A DNA stretch of 37,031 nt from JAKSSM01 sp045629065 (GTDB taxonomy: Bacteria > Bacillota > Clostridia > Peptostreptococcales > Anaerovoracaceae), in assembly GCA_045629065.1 (NCBI GenBank), contig JAZQQK010000012.1, positions 1 to 37,031 of the forward strand, read 5' to 3'. Of the stretch, positions 15,528 to 25,128 are shown piece by piece. The notes under the pieces were generated by a model. That model searched no databases. It was not told the DNA's origin and was given only the letters and a program-made list of their open reading frames with translations. The first letter of the stretch is position 1. Every line of letters begins with the position of its first letter. The translations under genes were made by a program, and so were the position numbers.

Positions 15528-17852
15528 ATGGCTAATAGAATAGTAATGCCATGTATCCCCTTAAGAGGATTATCGGTTTTTCCAAGAACTATTCTGCATT
15601 TTGACATAGGTAGAGAAAAATCAATCAAAGCGCTTGAAGCCGCAATGGCTGGCGACAAGCTTTTGTTTTTGGTATCTCAGAAGGATGACAATGTTCTAAT
15701 CCCAACAATTGATGATTACTACCACGTAGGAACAGTTGTTAAGGTTAAGCAAATGCTCAAGGTTCAGGGCGATTCCATACGCGTTTTAGTAGATGGCCAA
15801 TATCGCGCTAACCTAGTAAATCTCATCCAGGACGATACATACCTTTTGACTGAAACTGAAGAGGCTGAGATTATCCCAGCAGATCCTTACGAACTCGAAA
15901 TTCAGGCCCTTATGAGATCAGTGCTCTATGCATTCGATAATTACATCGGCTTGAATGAAAACATGAAGTCTGAATCTTTTGATGCTGTATGTTCAATCAA
16001 TGAACCAGACATCTTATGCGACACAATCGCTATGCAGCTCGATGTCAAACTCGAAGAAAAGCAAAAGATTCTAGAAGCTTTTGATGTAAAGGTTAGACTT
16101 TCACTTTTACTCAAGGTTATTGTTGAGGAGAACGAAGTCTTAAGTTTGGAGCACGAGATTCAGGACAAGGTTCAAGAATCCGTAAAGCAGAGCCAAAAGG
16201 AATTCTTGCTTCGCGAGCAGATGAAGGCTATCTCCGAGGAACTCGGATTTGGCGAAGAGGCTATGGCAGAAGCGAGCCGTTGGGAGAAGGAATTGGACGA
16301 CCTTCACTTAGATCCAAAGACAACGGATAAGGTTAAACGTGAGATTTCCAAGTTTACAAAGATGGTTGGAAACTCCGCAGATGCAGCAGTAATTAGAAAT
16401 TATGTGGAAACGATTTTGGCGCTTCCATGGAATACTTCATCAAAGACAAATCAAGACCTCAAGAAGGCCGAAAAGATATTAAACGATGAGCACTATGGAT
16501 TAGACAAGGTCAAGGAAAGAATCCTTGAATACTTGGCTGTAGTTCATCTTTCAAAGGCAATCAAGGGACCTATCATTTGCTTAGTAGGCCCTCCAGGAGT
16601 AGGTAAGACTTCTATCGCGAAGTCAATCGCTCACGCAACTGGTAGAGAGTTCGTAAGAATGTCCTTAGGTGGTGTTAGAGACGAAGCTGAGATTCGCGGT
16701 CATAGAAGAACTTATATTGGAGCAATCCCAGGTAGAGTTATTTCACTCATCAAGGATGCTGGTGCTAACAACCCAGTTTTCCTCTTTGATGAAATCGATA
16801 AGCTTGGTGCTGACTACAAGGGAGATCCATCCGATGCTCTTTTAGAAGTGCTCGACCCCGAACAAAACAAGGACTTCACAGATCACTTCTTAGATGTGCC
16901 TTTTGACCTCTCTAAGGTAATGTTTATTACAACAGCCAACTCAACTGAAACCATTCCAAGACCACTTCTCGATAGAATGGAAGTTATCCAGATTTCCGGA
17001 TATACAGAAGAGGAAAAGGTTCAGATTGCTGAGAGATATTTGATTCCAAAGCAGATTGCTGCCAACGGACTCAAGAAAAAGAATTTTGAACTAAGCGAAA
17101 AGGCAATCCGTGATTTGATTAACTACTACACTAGAGAATCCGGTGTTCGTAACCTCGAAAGAGAGATTGGTTCTCTCTCAAGAAAGGTAGCGAGAAAAGT
17201 AGTATCAAGTAGAACTGCAACTTACAGGATTACTCCTGCACAGCTAGAGACTTACCTCGGAAAGAAGCGTTTCCACTACGACAAGGTTTCGGATGTTAAC
17301 GAGGTCGGAATCGTAACTGGTATGGCTTGGACTCAGGTCGGTGGCGACACATTGTTTGTCGAGACTCAAGTAGTTCCAGGTACAGGCAAGGTTCAGTTAA
17401 CTGGTCAATTAGGCGATGTAATGCAAGAGTCAGCTCAAGCTGCCATCACTTACATTCGCTCAATCGCTGATGAATATACAATCATGGATGAGTGGTACAA
17501 GACTAACGATATCCACATTCACGTACCAGAGGGCGCAGTTCCTAAGGACGGCCCATCTGCAGGCGTTACAATGTTCACATCAGTTATCTCCGCACTCACT
17601 GGCATTCCTGTTAGAAGAGATGTAGCAATGACTGGAGAAATCACCCTTCGCGGTAAGGTTCTCCCAGTTGGAGGAATCAAGGAAAAGGTTCTCGCAGCAC
17701 ACAGAGCAGGAATTACAACAATCCTTTTACCAAAGGAAAACGAACCTGATTTGGACGATCTTCCTAACTCAGTACGCAAGCAGTTAAAGTTCGTATTGAT
17801 TGACAGGGCTAAAGACGTATTAGAATATGCTTTAGCAAAGAAGGAAAAGTAA
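15528..17852 (+). CDS. lon: ATP-dependent protease Lon (774 aa)
   Basis: Single-chain AAA+ serine protease for damaged and regulatory proteins. It has the N-terminal LON substrate-binding domain (MPCIPLRGLSVFPRTILHFD), a coiled-coil region near residues 200-260, Walker A GPPGVGKT at 354-361, and a C-terminal protease domain with the catalytic dyad S677 (KDGPSAG) and K720 (GGIKEKV). Length is typical for Firmicutes LonA. GGAGG lies nine bases before the ATG. ysxC starts one base after the stop. Confidence 0.97.
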   Translation: MANRIVMPCIPLRGLSVFPRTILHFDIGREKSIKALEAAMAGDKLLFLVSQKDDNVLIPTIDDYYHVGTVVKVKQMLKVQGDSIRVLVDGQYRANLVNLIQDDTYLLTETEEAEIIPADPYELEIQALMRSVLYAFDNYIGLNENMKSESFDAVCSINEPDILCDTIAMQLDVKLEEKQKILEAFDVKVRLSLLLKVIVEENEVLSLEHEIQDKVQESVKQSQKEFLLREQMKAISEELGFGEEAMAEASRWEKELDDLHLDPKTTDKVKREISKFTKMVGNSADAAVIRNYVETILALPWNTSSKTNQDLKKAEKILNDEHYGLDKVKERILEYLAVVHLSKAIKGPIICLVGPPGVGKTSIAKSIAHATGREFVRMSLGGVRDEAEIRGHRRTYIGAIPGRVISLIKDAGANNPVFLFDEIDKLGADYKGDPSDALLEVLDPEQNKDFTDHFLDVPFDLSKVMFITTANSTETIPRPLLDRMEVIQISGYTEEEKVQIAERYLIPKQIAANGLKKKNFELSEKAIRDLINYYTRESGVRNLEREIGSLSRKVARKVVSSRTATYRITPAQLETYLGKKRFHYDKVSDVNEVGIVTGMAWTQVGGDTLFVETQVVPGTGKVQLTGQLGDVMQESAQAAITYIRSIADEYTIMDEWYKTNDIHIHVPEGAVPKDGPSAGVTMFTSVISALTGIPVRRDVAMTGEITLRGKVLPVGGIKEKVLAAHRAGITTILLPKENEPDLDDLPNSVRKQLKFVLIDRAKDVLEYALAKKEK

Positions 17853-17853
17853 C

Positions 17854-18447
17854 ATGGTAGTAAAGAAAGCTGACATCGAAACCGTAGCGGTTAAGAAGAG
17901 CCAATATCCGGAGGATAATCTCCCAGAGGTTGCCTTTGCGGGAAGGTCCAATGTCGGAAAATCTTCGCTTCTAAATCTCCTAACGAATCGTAAAAGCCTA
18001 GCGAGAGTCTCATCGAGCCCAGGAAAGACGAGGACGATAAACTTTTACAGGATAAACGATAATTTCAGAATCGTAGATTTGCCTGGCTATGGATATGCAC
18101 AGGTTTCCAAGAGCGTTACCGAAAATTGGGGTCAGATGATGGAAGAGTATTTCCAAAATAGAAAAGGCCTAAAAAAGGTAATTCTCCTCGTGGATATTAG
18201 ACACGAACCTACTAAACAAGACGTCCAAATGTATGATTACATGAGGCATTACGGTTTGGACGGAGTGGTGGTCGCAACAAAGGCCGACAAAGTTTCGAAG
18301 AATGAAATGCAAAAGTCGCTCAAGGTCATCAGACAGACTTTGGACTTAGAAAAGGATGATTTAATCATTCCAGTTTCTGCACTTAAACGTACAGGACATG
18401 AACAATTATTGGATGTAATAGATAGTTTAGTCAAAGAAGGAATCTAA
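17854..18447 (+). CDS. ysxC: Ribosome biogenesis GTP-binding protein YsxC/EngB (197 aa)
   Basis: A small essential GTPase for assembly of the large ribosomal subunit. Family motifs are G1 GRSNVGKSS, the TRTINFY switch I segment, G3 DLPGYGYA, G4 TKADK and G5 SALKRTG. The gene follows lon with a one-base gap, as in many Firmicutes, and its end carries the AGAAGGAA ribosome binding site for hpt. Length is typical. Confidence 0.96.
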   Translation: MVVKKADIETVAVKKSQYPEDNLPEVAFAGRSNVGKSSLLNLLTNRKSLARVSSSPGKTRTINFYRINDNFRIVDLPGYGYAQVSKSVTENWGQMMEEYFQNRKGLKKVILLVDIRHEPTKQDVQMYDYMRHYGLDGVVVATKADKVSKNEMQKSLKVIRQTLDLEKDDLIIPVSALKRTGHEQLLDVIDSLVKEGI

Positions 18448-18448
18448 G

Positions 18449-18976
18449 ATGGAAAGAGAAGTTGTAGGAAAAATCTTATTCACTGAAGAACAAATTAGAC
18501 AAAGAGCACATGAAATCGGTCAGCAGATTGCTGAAGACTTCAAGGGAGAACCAATTTACCTTGTAGGTACTTTAAGAGGCGCTGTAATGTGGATGGGCGA
18601 CATCATGAAGGAAATCCCTAATGATATGGAGATTGACTTTGTAGTTGCTTCCAGCTACGGTTCAAGCACAACTACTTCCGGCAGTGTAACTATCAAGAAG
18701 GATTTGGAGAGCAATATCTACGGCAAGAATGTCATCATCGTTGAAGATATCATCGACACTGGTACAACTCTTAACTATTTGAAGAACGAATATTTAAAGC
18801 GTGGACCTAAGTGCGTAAAGATTTGCTCTATGTTAGATAAGCCATCTAGAAGAGTTATCGATATCGAAGGCGACTATGTAGGATTCAAGATTGATAACCT
18901 CTTTATCATTGGCTATGGCTTAGATTACGACCAAAAGTACAGAAACTTACCATATATCAGCTATTTGGAGGGCTAA
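18449..18976 (+). CDS. hpt: Hypoxanthine phosphoribosyltransferase (175 aa)
   Basis: Purine salvage enzyme that makes IMP or GMP from hypoxanthine or guanine and PRPP. The PRPP-binding motif VIIVEDIIDTGTTL, the early VGTLRGAVMWMGD loop and the purine-side KIDNLFIIGYGLDYDQKYRNLPYI end are all present. Length is typical. It begins one base after ysxC. Its stop codon lies in the loop of a small hairpin, directly followed by a second hairpin that covers the next gene's start. Confidence 0.95.
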   Translation: MEREVVGKILFTEEQIRQRAHEIGQQIAEDFKGEPIYLVGTLRGAVMWMGDIMKEIPNDMEIDFVVASSYGSSTTTSGSVTIKKDLESNIYGKNVIIVEDIIDTGTTLNYLKNEYLKRGPKCVKICSMLDKPSRRVIDIEGDYVGFKIDNLFIIGYGLDYDQKYRNLPYISYLEG

Positions 18977-19003
18977 AGGCCCTAAAGGGGACCTTGTGTC
19001 CCC
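18969..19003 (+). promoter_or_regulatory. Tandem hairpins over the hpt stop and the next start codon
   Basis: AGGGC (18969-18973) pairs with GCCCT (18979-18983), then GGGGAC (18987-18992) pairs with GTCCCC (18998-19003). The second stem contains the Shine-Dalgarno GGGG and part of the GTG start of the following gene, and an A/T-rich stretch follows. It may be a weak terminator or limit translation of the next gene. Confidence 0.5.
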
Positions 19004-19712
19004 ATTTATATTTATGATGAAAGCAAAGACAAAATCAAAAGTTAAAAAGGTGTTTAACCTATTTACAGCTATCGTGCTAATTTTCACAATAGCTATATTT
19101 GTCGTTACTTTCGCGCAGAACATTATTTGCCGTGCATCCGAAACTTATGCATACTATTTCAACGATAGCCGCGTAATCGACAAGATTCACACAGCATATT
19201 CAAATAACGAAATGGCAGACAGAATCACCGATTATTTAAACTCATTAAGTGATGAGCCTTTCGTACTTTTGGAATACACAGGTTATGATAACGAGAGCAT
19301 CTTTACTGCCGAAGACGGTGAGAATATGCTCTTATACAAGCAGATACTCAATAAGGTTTCGATTGCATGCGTTGCGACATTTATCTTATCGCTTTTGATA
19401 TTCATCTATTTGGTTAGAAACAATAAGAAAAAGCTTGCGAGAGACATGTCTCGAATCGGTGAGGTATTATCGCTCGGGCTCATTGCTCTTCAAGCAAAGC
19501 TCGCCCTAACAGAGAGTGGCCAATTATACATGCACGATAAAGCTGGAATGGCAACTTTAGCAGAGAACTCACCGCTTGCAACGATACTCAATTTTGACTT
19601 CGTACACATGGCAGGAATTGCGTTCATAGGAATTTCTCTTGCAATCTGTATTGCAGTGGTATATTTTACTCATCTTGCAACAAGGCAGGAAAAGATATTC
19701 AAGAAGAGGTAG
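18996..19712 (+). CDS. Membrane protein, possibly DUF1461-like (238 aa)
   Basis: There is one membrane segment near residues 25-48, an external stretch of about 75 residues, and then segments near 122-143, 153-170 (weak) and 202-224, ending in a basic tail. This topology resembles the DUF1461/TIGR01906 integral membrane proteins, but I see no decisive motif. The GTG at 18996 has AAAGGGG at good spacing, while ATG 19014 or 19017 has no ribosome binding site but would give a more usual N-terminus (MKAKTKSKVKK). A hairpin covers the GTG site. The PHP gene begins one base after the stop. Function unknown. Confidence 0.6.
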   Translation: MSPFIFMMKAKTKSKVKKVFNLFTAIVLIFTIAIFVVTFAQNIICRASETYAYYFNDSRVIDKIHTAYSNNEMADRITDYLNSLSDEPFVLLEYTGYDNESIFTAEDGENMLLYKQILNKVSIACVATFILSLLIFIYLVRNNKKKLARDMSRIGEVLSLGLIALQAKLALTESGQLYMHDKAGMATLAENSPLATILNFDFVHMAGIAFIGISLAICIAVVYFTHLATRQEKIFKKR

Positions 19713-19713
19713 T

Positions 19714-20529
19714 ATGCTAGGTAAATTTGACAAGCTAGACAAAATTGATCTACATATGCATTCGACTTATTCCGATGGAAAGTATGATCCTGAAGTCTTG
19801 GTCAAGCGCTACTATGACAATGGTTTTGAAAAGATTGCAATCACTGACCACGACGGAATAGGCGGATTAAAAGCTGCGATAGAGTGCGGCAAAGAACTCG
19901 GGATTGAGGTTATACCAGGAATCGAATTTTCTACGTCCTATGATGGCCACGAATGTCACCTTTTGGGATATGGCTTTGACATAGACAACAAGCCACTTAA
20001 TGATGAACTTAAAAAGATTTGGCAATACCGAATCGATAGAAATAAAAAGCTCCTTGCAAAGCTAAAGGAGCAGGGTTATGACTTAGATATCGATGAACTT
20101 CTTTCACAGTCAAAAGGCGGTTATGTGGGTAAGCCTAACATGGCTCGCTTGATGGTTAAGAAGGATTATATAACTCGCCCGATGGAGGCTTTCGAACCGG
20201 GCAAATATTTGGAAGCACCTGATATCAAGGCAATAAAGCGCGAAAGAATATTGACTGAGGATGCGATTAAACTGATAATTCAAGCTGGCGGAAAGCCGGT
20301 GCTAGCGCATCCGATTAAACTAAAATGGTTCGGCCCTACTACTGAAGAAAGGTACTGGGTAGAACTTGAAACGATGCTAAAGAGGCTCGTTCCTTTGGGT
20401 CTTTACGGATTGGAATGTTACTATCCGGAGCATAACGAAATTGACACTAAAAAGTATTTGGCATTAGCCGAAAAATATAAACTAGGGGTAACGAAGGGAT
20501 CAGATTTTCATGGGGAAGATCTGAAGTAG
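19714..20529 (+). CDS. PHP domain phosphoesterase, RNase AM/YciV-like (271 aa)
   Basis: The metal-binding motifs of the PHP family are visible: DLHMHSTYSDG (H14, H16, D21), ITDHDG, the GIEFS strand with HLLGY, AHPI and the C-terminal GSDFHG. Relatives hydrolyse 3',5'-nucleoside bisphosphates and trim short RNA 5' ends. An AGAGGT precedes ATG 19714; upstream in-frame sequence belongs to the previous gene. The protein ends six residues after DFH, shorter than relatives that carry an extra closing strand, but the metal ligands remain. It likely shares a transcript with the neighbouring membrane protein gene. Confidence 0.85.
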   Translation: MLGKFDKLDKIDLHMHSTYSDGKYDPEVLVKRYYDNGFEKIAITDHDGIGGLKAAIECGKELGIEVIPGIEFSTSYDGHECHLLGYGFDIDNKPLNDELKKIWQYRIDRNKKLLAKLKEQGYDLDIDELLSQSKGGYVGKPNMARLMVKKDYITRPMEAFEPGKYLEAPDIKAIKRERILTEDAIKLIIQAGGKPVLAHPIKLKWFGPTTEERYWVELETMLKRLVPLGLYGLECYYPEHNEIDTKKYLALAEKYKLGVTKGSDFHGEDLK

Positions 20530-20536
20530 GTGTAAT

Positions 20537-22009
20537 ATGTACAAATTTGCAGTTATTGGTGCTGGCGTTGTCGGTGGACTCGTAGCACGCGAATTAACTA
20601 AATACGAAAAGTCAGTCGTAATCCTCGAAAAGGAAAACGATGTGGCTATGGGTCAATCAAAGGCCAATAGTGGTATCGTCCATGCGGGTTACGATCCAGA
20701 ACCAGGCACATTAAAGGCAGAACTTAATGTTAAGGGTTGTGCTATGATGGAGTCTTTGTGCAAGGACTTGGATGTAAAATATTCTAAGAACGGAACTCTT
20801 GTAGTCGGCTACAATGAAGAAGATGAAGAGGAACTGAATAAGCTTTATAAGAGAGGCCTAGAAAACGGCGTTCCAGAGATGGAACTAATCGATGGTGAAA
20901 CTGTTCGAAAACTCGAAAAAAACCTCTCTAAGGACATAAAAATAGCCTTATACGCGAAATCAGCTGGTATAGTGTGCCCTTATGAACTAACAATTCATTC
21001 AGTAGGTAACGCTATGGATAATGGCGCTGAACTTTTCACAAATTTTGAGGTTAAGAATATCGAAAAGAAAGGCCACTGGGTTATCACTTCATCCGATGGT
21101 AAAATTATCGAAGCAGAGAACCTCGTAAACTGTGCAGGCATCAATTCTGATGTAATCGCAAAGCTCATTGGTGACGATTCATTTAAGATTGTTCCAAGAC
21201 GTGGTGAGTATATTTTGCTAGACAAAGATTGTGGCGATATGGTCACAATGACGATATTCAGAACGCCTTCAAAGATGGGTAAGGGCGTGCTCGCAGTCAA
21301 GACTGTTGACGGCAATATTCTTTTAGGACCTACAAGCTTGGATATTGGCGACAAAGAAGACAGATCCGTTACTCGCGATGGCTTAGATTCAGTTCTTGAG
21401 AAGGAGCTTGAATTCTTTGAAAGTGTTCCTATGGACAAGATGATTACTGAGTTCACAGGTTTACGTGCACACTCAGACTATCCAGACTTTATCATAAACT
21501 CACCTGTGGCAGATTTCGTAAACTGTGCAGGTGTAGAATCACCTGGCTTAACTTCTGCACCAGCAATCGCAGAAAAGGTTGCTGGAATGTTTAAGGATAT
21601 GGGCAAACTCGGCGAAGCTAGAAAGGATTTCTGCCCTACACTTAAGAACAGAATCCACTTCAAGCAAATGACTATGGCTGAGAAGAATGAACTCATTAAA
21701 ACTCGCCCTGAATTCGGTAGAATCGTTTGCCGCTGTGAAGAGGTCACGGAGGGTGAAATAATAGAGGCGATTAGAAACAATCCACCGGCTCACGACGTTG
21801 ATGCCGTAAAGCGTAGAACTAGAGCAGGTATGGGAAGATGCCAAGGCGGTTTCTGTATGCCTATAGTTCTCGAGATTTTATCTAGAGAATGTGGAATGAA
21901 CTACGACGATGTTACTAAGATGGGTAATGCGTCAGTTTACACTTATAGAAAGACTAAAGAGGGCGGAGAAATGGTTCGCCCAGTTGGAGGTGCTAAAAAT
22001 GTTAAATAA
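20537..22009 (+). CDS. GlpA/LhgO-like FAD oxidoreductase with BFD-like [2Fe-2S] domain (490 aa)
   Basis: An N-terminal FAD-binding motif (VIGAGVVGGLVARELTKYE, then VVILEKE and SGIVHAGYD) places it with DAO-type dehydrogenases such as glycerol-3-phosphate dehydrogenase subunit A and 2-hydroxyglutarate oxidase. The C-terminus has a BFD-like iron-sulfur domain with C398 and C400 in CRC and C435 and C440 in RCQGGFC. The 11-base overlap with the next FAD enzyme gene means the two are coupled and probably form a complex. Substrate is uncertain: glycerol-3-phosphate is most likely by similarity, but no glycerol kinase or transporter is nearby. Confidence 0.85.
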   Translation: MYKFAVIGAGVVGGLVARELTKYEKSVVILEKENDVAMGQSKANSGIVHAGYDPEPGTLKAELNVKGCAMMESLCKDLDVKYSKNGTLVVGYNEEDEEELNKLYKRGLENGVPEMELIDGETVRKLEKNLSKDIKIALYAKSAGIVCPYELTIHSVGNAMDNGAELFTNFEVKNIEKKGHWVITSSDGKIIEAENLVNCAGINSDVIAKLIGDDSFKIVPRRGEYILLDKDCGDMVTMTIFRTPSKMGKGVLAVKTVDGNILLGPTSLDIGDKEDRSVTRDGLDSVLEKELEFFESVPMDKMITEFTGLRAHSDYPDFIINSPVADFVNCAGVESPGLTSAPAIAEKVAGMFKDMGKLGEARKDFCPTLKNRIHFKQMTMAEKNELIKTRPEFGRIVCRCEEVTEGEIIEAIRNNPPAHDVDAVKRRTRAGMGRCQGGFCMPIVLEILSRECGMNYDDVTKMGNASVYTYRKTKEGGEMVRPVGGAKNVK

Positions 22010-23435
22010 AGACTTAGCATCAACAATTTTTGATACCGTTGTAGTCGGTGGCGGCCCAGCAGGTATGGCAGCGGCACTCGCAAGCTTAGAAGCAGGCGCA
22101 AAGGATGTTTTAGTAGTTGAGCGTGAGCCTAAACTCGGAGGAATCCTCGAACAGTGCATCCATAACGGATTCGGACTTCACAAGTTCAAGGAAGAACTCA
22201 CAGGCCCTGAATATGCGGAGCGTTATGAAAACATGGTGAAGGGAACTGACATCTCATACCTCACTAATACAATGGTAATTGCAATCAACGAAGAAAAGGC
22301 TGATTGCAACACTGTTACTATCGTAAACAAGGAGTTAGGATATAGAGTTGTAAAGACTAAGACTATCGTTCTCGCAATGGGTTGCAGAGAAAAGTCCAGA
22401 GGTGCTTTAGCAATTCCAGGAACTCGTCCAGCAGGTGTTTTCTCGGCTGGTACAGCCCAAAAAATTGTAAATATTAAGGGCTACATGCCAGGCAAGAAAG
22501 TAGTAATTCTTGGCTCTGGTGACATCGGCCTTATCATGGCTAGAAGAATGACTCTCGAAGGTGCTGAAGTAAAGGCAGTCTGCGAGATAATGAAGGATTC
22601 TGGCGGACTCACTCGTAATATCGTTCAGTGCTTAAATGACTTTAACATTCCGCTAAAGCTCAGCACTACAGTCATTGATATTAAGGGAAAAGACAGAGTA
22701 GAAGGAGTCACTATTGCAAAGGTTGATGAGAACTTAAAACCAATTGCAGGAACAGAAGAATACATCGATTGTGATGCACTCATGCTCTCCGTAGGCCTTA
22801 TTCCAGAAAACGAGCTTACTAGAAAGGCTGGGATCGAAATCAACCCTAAGACTAGAGGCCCAGTAGTGGACTATAACTGCCAGACAACTTGCCCAGGAGT
22901 ATTCGCTTGTGGCAATGTAGTTAAGGTTCACGAGCTCGTAGATTTCGTTTCTGACCAGGGCGAAATCGCAGGCTTTGCAGCAGGATGTTTTGCTACTGGA
23001 AAACCACTTCCAACTGAAGAGGTTATCGAAGCTAAGACAAAGAAGCAGGTAGAACAGAAGAAGGGCGTTAAGAACCTTTCACAGGATGGAGAAAATGCTG
23101 TAATCTGCACTATTTGCCCTAATGGTTGCAGAATGTTAGTGACTGGCGAAGAAGGAAACTACGAAGTCAGCGGCAACCTCTGCAAGCGAGGCGTGCAATA
23201 TGCTATCAACGAAATGACTAAGCCATCTAGGACTTTAACGACTACGGTTCTTGGCTCTGATGGTAGCTTGATTCCAGTAAAATCTGACAAGCCAATCCCT
23301 AAGGAACTCTTAGCTGAGGCTGTTGAAATCATTAATAAAAAGACACTTGTTTTACCAGTAGAAATGGGACAAGTGGTAGTAGAAGATATAGTTGGTACAG
23401 GTGCAAACATTGTTTGTACAAAGTCATTCAAGTAG
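21999..23435 (+). CDS. NAD(P)/FAD-dependent oxidoreductase fused to a DUF1667 domain (478 aa)
   Basis: The pyridine nucleotide-disulfide oxidoreductase-type domain has an FAD motif (VVVGGGPAGMAAALASLEAG), a second Rossmann motif (VVILGSGDIGLIMARRM) and the closing GVFACGNVVKVHE. From about residue 365 a DUF1667 domain follows, with C370, C373, C377 and C395 suited to bind metal or a cluster. In many clostridia DUF1667 is a separate small gene after this oxidoreductase, so here it seems fused. ATG 21999 follows GGAGG and overlaps the upstream gene. The two flavoproteins probably pass electrons between an organic substrate, the Fe-S domains and NAD(P). Confidence 0.85.
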   Translation: MLNKDLASTIFDTVVVGGGPAGMAAALASLEAGAKDVLVVEREPKLGGILEQCIHNGFGLHKFKEELTGPEYAERYENMVKGTDISYLTNTMVIAINEEKADCNTVTIVNKELGYRVVKTKTIVLAMGCREKSRGALAIPGTRPAGVFSAGTAQKIVNIKGYMPGKKVVILGSGDIGLIMARRMTLEGAEVKAVCEIMKDSGGLTRNIVQCLNDFNIPLKLSTTVIDIKGKDRVEGVTIAKVDENLKPIAGTEEYIDCDALMLSVGLIPENELTRKAGIEINPKTRGPVVDYNCQTTCPGVFACGNVVKVHELVDFVSDQGEIAGFAAGCFATGKPLPTEEVIEAKTKKQVEQKKGVKNLSQDGENAVICTICPNGCRMLVTGEEGNYEVSGNLCKRGVQYAINEMTKPSRTLTTTVLGSDGSLIPVKSDKPIPKELLAEAVEIINKKTLVLPVEMGQVVVEDIVGTGANIVCTKSFK

Positions 23436-23446
23436 AGGTGAAAACT

Positions 23447-25114
23447 ATGAAGATTAGATTTTGTGGCGCAACATTAGGTGTTACCGGATCATGCCATCTT
23501 TTAATAACAGAGAAGCATCAAGTTTTATTAGACTGTGGTCAATATCAGGGCGGAAAGCAAGCAGAAGCCATGAACTGGGATGAGTTCCCATTCGACCCAA
23601 AGGAAGTTGAGTGCGTCATCTTAAGCCATGCACACATCGACCACTGTGGTAGATTACCACTTTTGGTTAAGCGTGGATTTAAGGGAACAATCTATTGCAC
23701 AGAAGCCACATCCGATTTACTTCAGGTTATGCTTATGGACTCCGCATACATTCACGAAAAGGATGCCGAGTACCAGTCAAAAAAGAATGCTAGACAAGGA
23801 AAGCCACCAGTAGAACCACTTTACACAGAGAAGGATGCAGTGAATGCTCTCAACCTCGTAAAGCCAATACTCTACGACCAGTTAATCGAAATCAACGACG
23901 ATATGAAAATCGTATTTAACGATGCTGGACATATCTTGGGTTCTGCAATTACAGAACTTTGGGTTAACGAGAATGACACTACATCAAAGATTGTTTTCTC
24001 CGGCGATTTAGGAGTTGTAAACAGGCCAATCTTACGCGACCCTGTTAAGATTAAAAAGGCCGATTATGTAATTATGGAAACAACTTATGGCAACCGCGTT
24101 CACCAGGCGAATGCTACATCCATCGATGAACTCATAAGCATTACGCTTAAGACAGTCAAGCGCGGTGGTTCCGTTATCATTCCATCGTTTGCTGTAGGTA
24201 GAACTCAAGAGCTTATATATCAATTCAATATGTTCTATGAGCACCATCCTGAATACCAAGATATTTTGGGTAGCGTAAATGTTTATATCGATAGCCCTAT
24301 GGCTACAACAGCAACTGAAGTGTTCAGAAAGAACGCTGCGGTATTCGATGACGATACTAGACAGTATATTTTATCGGGTGATAACCCACTCGATTTTAAG
24401 AACTTAAAGTTCACTAGAAACACGATTGAGTCACAACAACTCAATGAAAACCACGAACCAAAGATTATTATCTCGGCTTCTGGTATGTGCGAAGCAGGAC
24501 GCATCAGACACCACTTAAAGCACAACCTTTGGGATGCTAGAAACTCCGTAGTTTTTGTAGGATATCAAGCTGAGGGTTCCCTTGGCAGACTCCTGGTAGA
24601 AGGCGCCAAGGAGGTTAAACTTTTCGATGAAACTATCGCTGTAAATGCAGAGATTTATAACCTCGAAGGCTTCTCCGGTCACGCAGACCAAAACGGACTT
24701 TTGGACTGGGTTGGAGGATTCCAAAAAGCACCAAAGCAATTCTTCCTCGTTCACGGTGAAGAGGATTCTAAGATGGACTTTGCAAAGCTTGTAAAGGACA
24801 CTTACGGCTATGATACAATCGTGCTTCATTCGAACTCAGAATTCGAATTAGAGACAGGCGAACTCCTTTCACAGGAGGAGGTAATAAGAGATGCATTAAG
24901 TGCGGATGACCTCGATAGACTTACAGGCAAGATGGAAGACATCGAAAGCGATATCGATGCAATCTTAGCTAAAGCAAAGGATGCAATCGGTGGCGAAGTT
25001 TCTGCGGAGAAACTCAAAGAGATTAACAACATCCTCTTAGAACTCGAAAAGGCAACTATTAACTTAGGCTCCACTGTAACTAAAGAAAACAGTGGTAACA
25101 AAATAGAAGAATAA
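23447..25114 (+). CDS. Beta-CASP metallo-beta-lactamase-fold hydrolase, probable RNase (555 aa)
   Basis: The metal site HAHIDH (H61, H63, D65, H66) and downstream SGDLG lie in the metallo-beta-lactamase part. The beta-CASP region has SFAVGRTQELIYQ, SASGMCEAGRIRHHL and the final GHADQ and VHGEE motifs. This is the COG1236 group, related to eukaryotic CPSF-73 and bacterial RNase J-like enzymes, acting on RNA ends. About 90 C-terminal residues form an acidic helical extension. ATG 23447 follows AGAGGTG; the earlier in-frame ATG lies inside the previous gene. It is 11 bases after the oxidoreductase gene and upstream of udk. Confidence 0.88.
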   Translation: MKIRFCGATLGVTGSCHLLITEKHQVLLDCGQYQGGKQAEAMNWDEFPFDPKEVECVILSHAHIDHCGRLPLLVKRGFKGTIYCTEATSDLLQVMLMDSAYIHEKDAEYQSKKNARQGKPPVEPLYTEKDAVNALNLVKPILYDQLIEINDDMKIVFNDAGHILGSAITELWVNENDTTSKIVFSGDLGVVNRPILRDPVKIKKADYVIMETTYGNRVHQANATSIDELISITLKTVKRGGSVIIPSFAVGRTQELIYQFNMFYEHHPEYQDILGSVNVYIDSPMATTATEVFRKNAAVFDDDTRQYILSGDNPLDFKNLKFTRNTIESQQLNENHEPKIIISASGMCEAGRIRHHLKHNLWDARNSVVFVGYQAEGSLGRLLVEGAKEVKLFDETIAVNAEIYNLEGFSGHADQNGLLDWVGGFQKAPKQFFLVHGEEDSKMDFAKLVKDTYGYDTIVLHSNSEFELETGELLSQEEVIRDALSADDLDRLTGKMEDIESDIDAILAKAKDAIGGEVSAEKLKEINNILLELEKATINLGSTVTKENSGNKIEE

Positions 25115-25128
25115 ATGTGAGGTAGACT

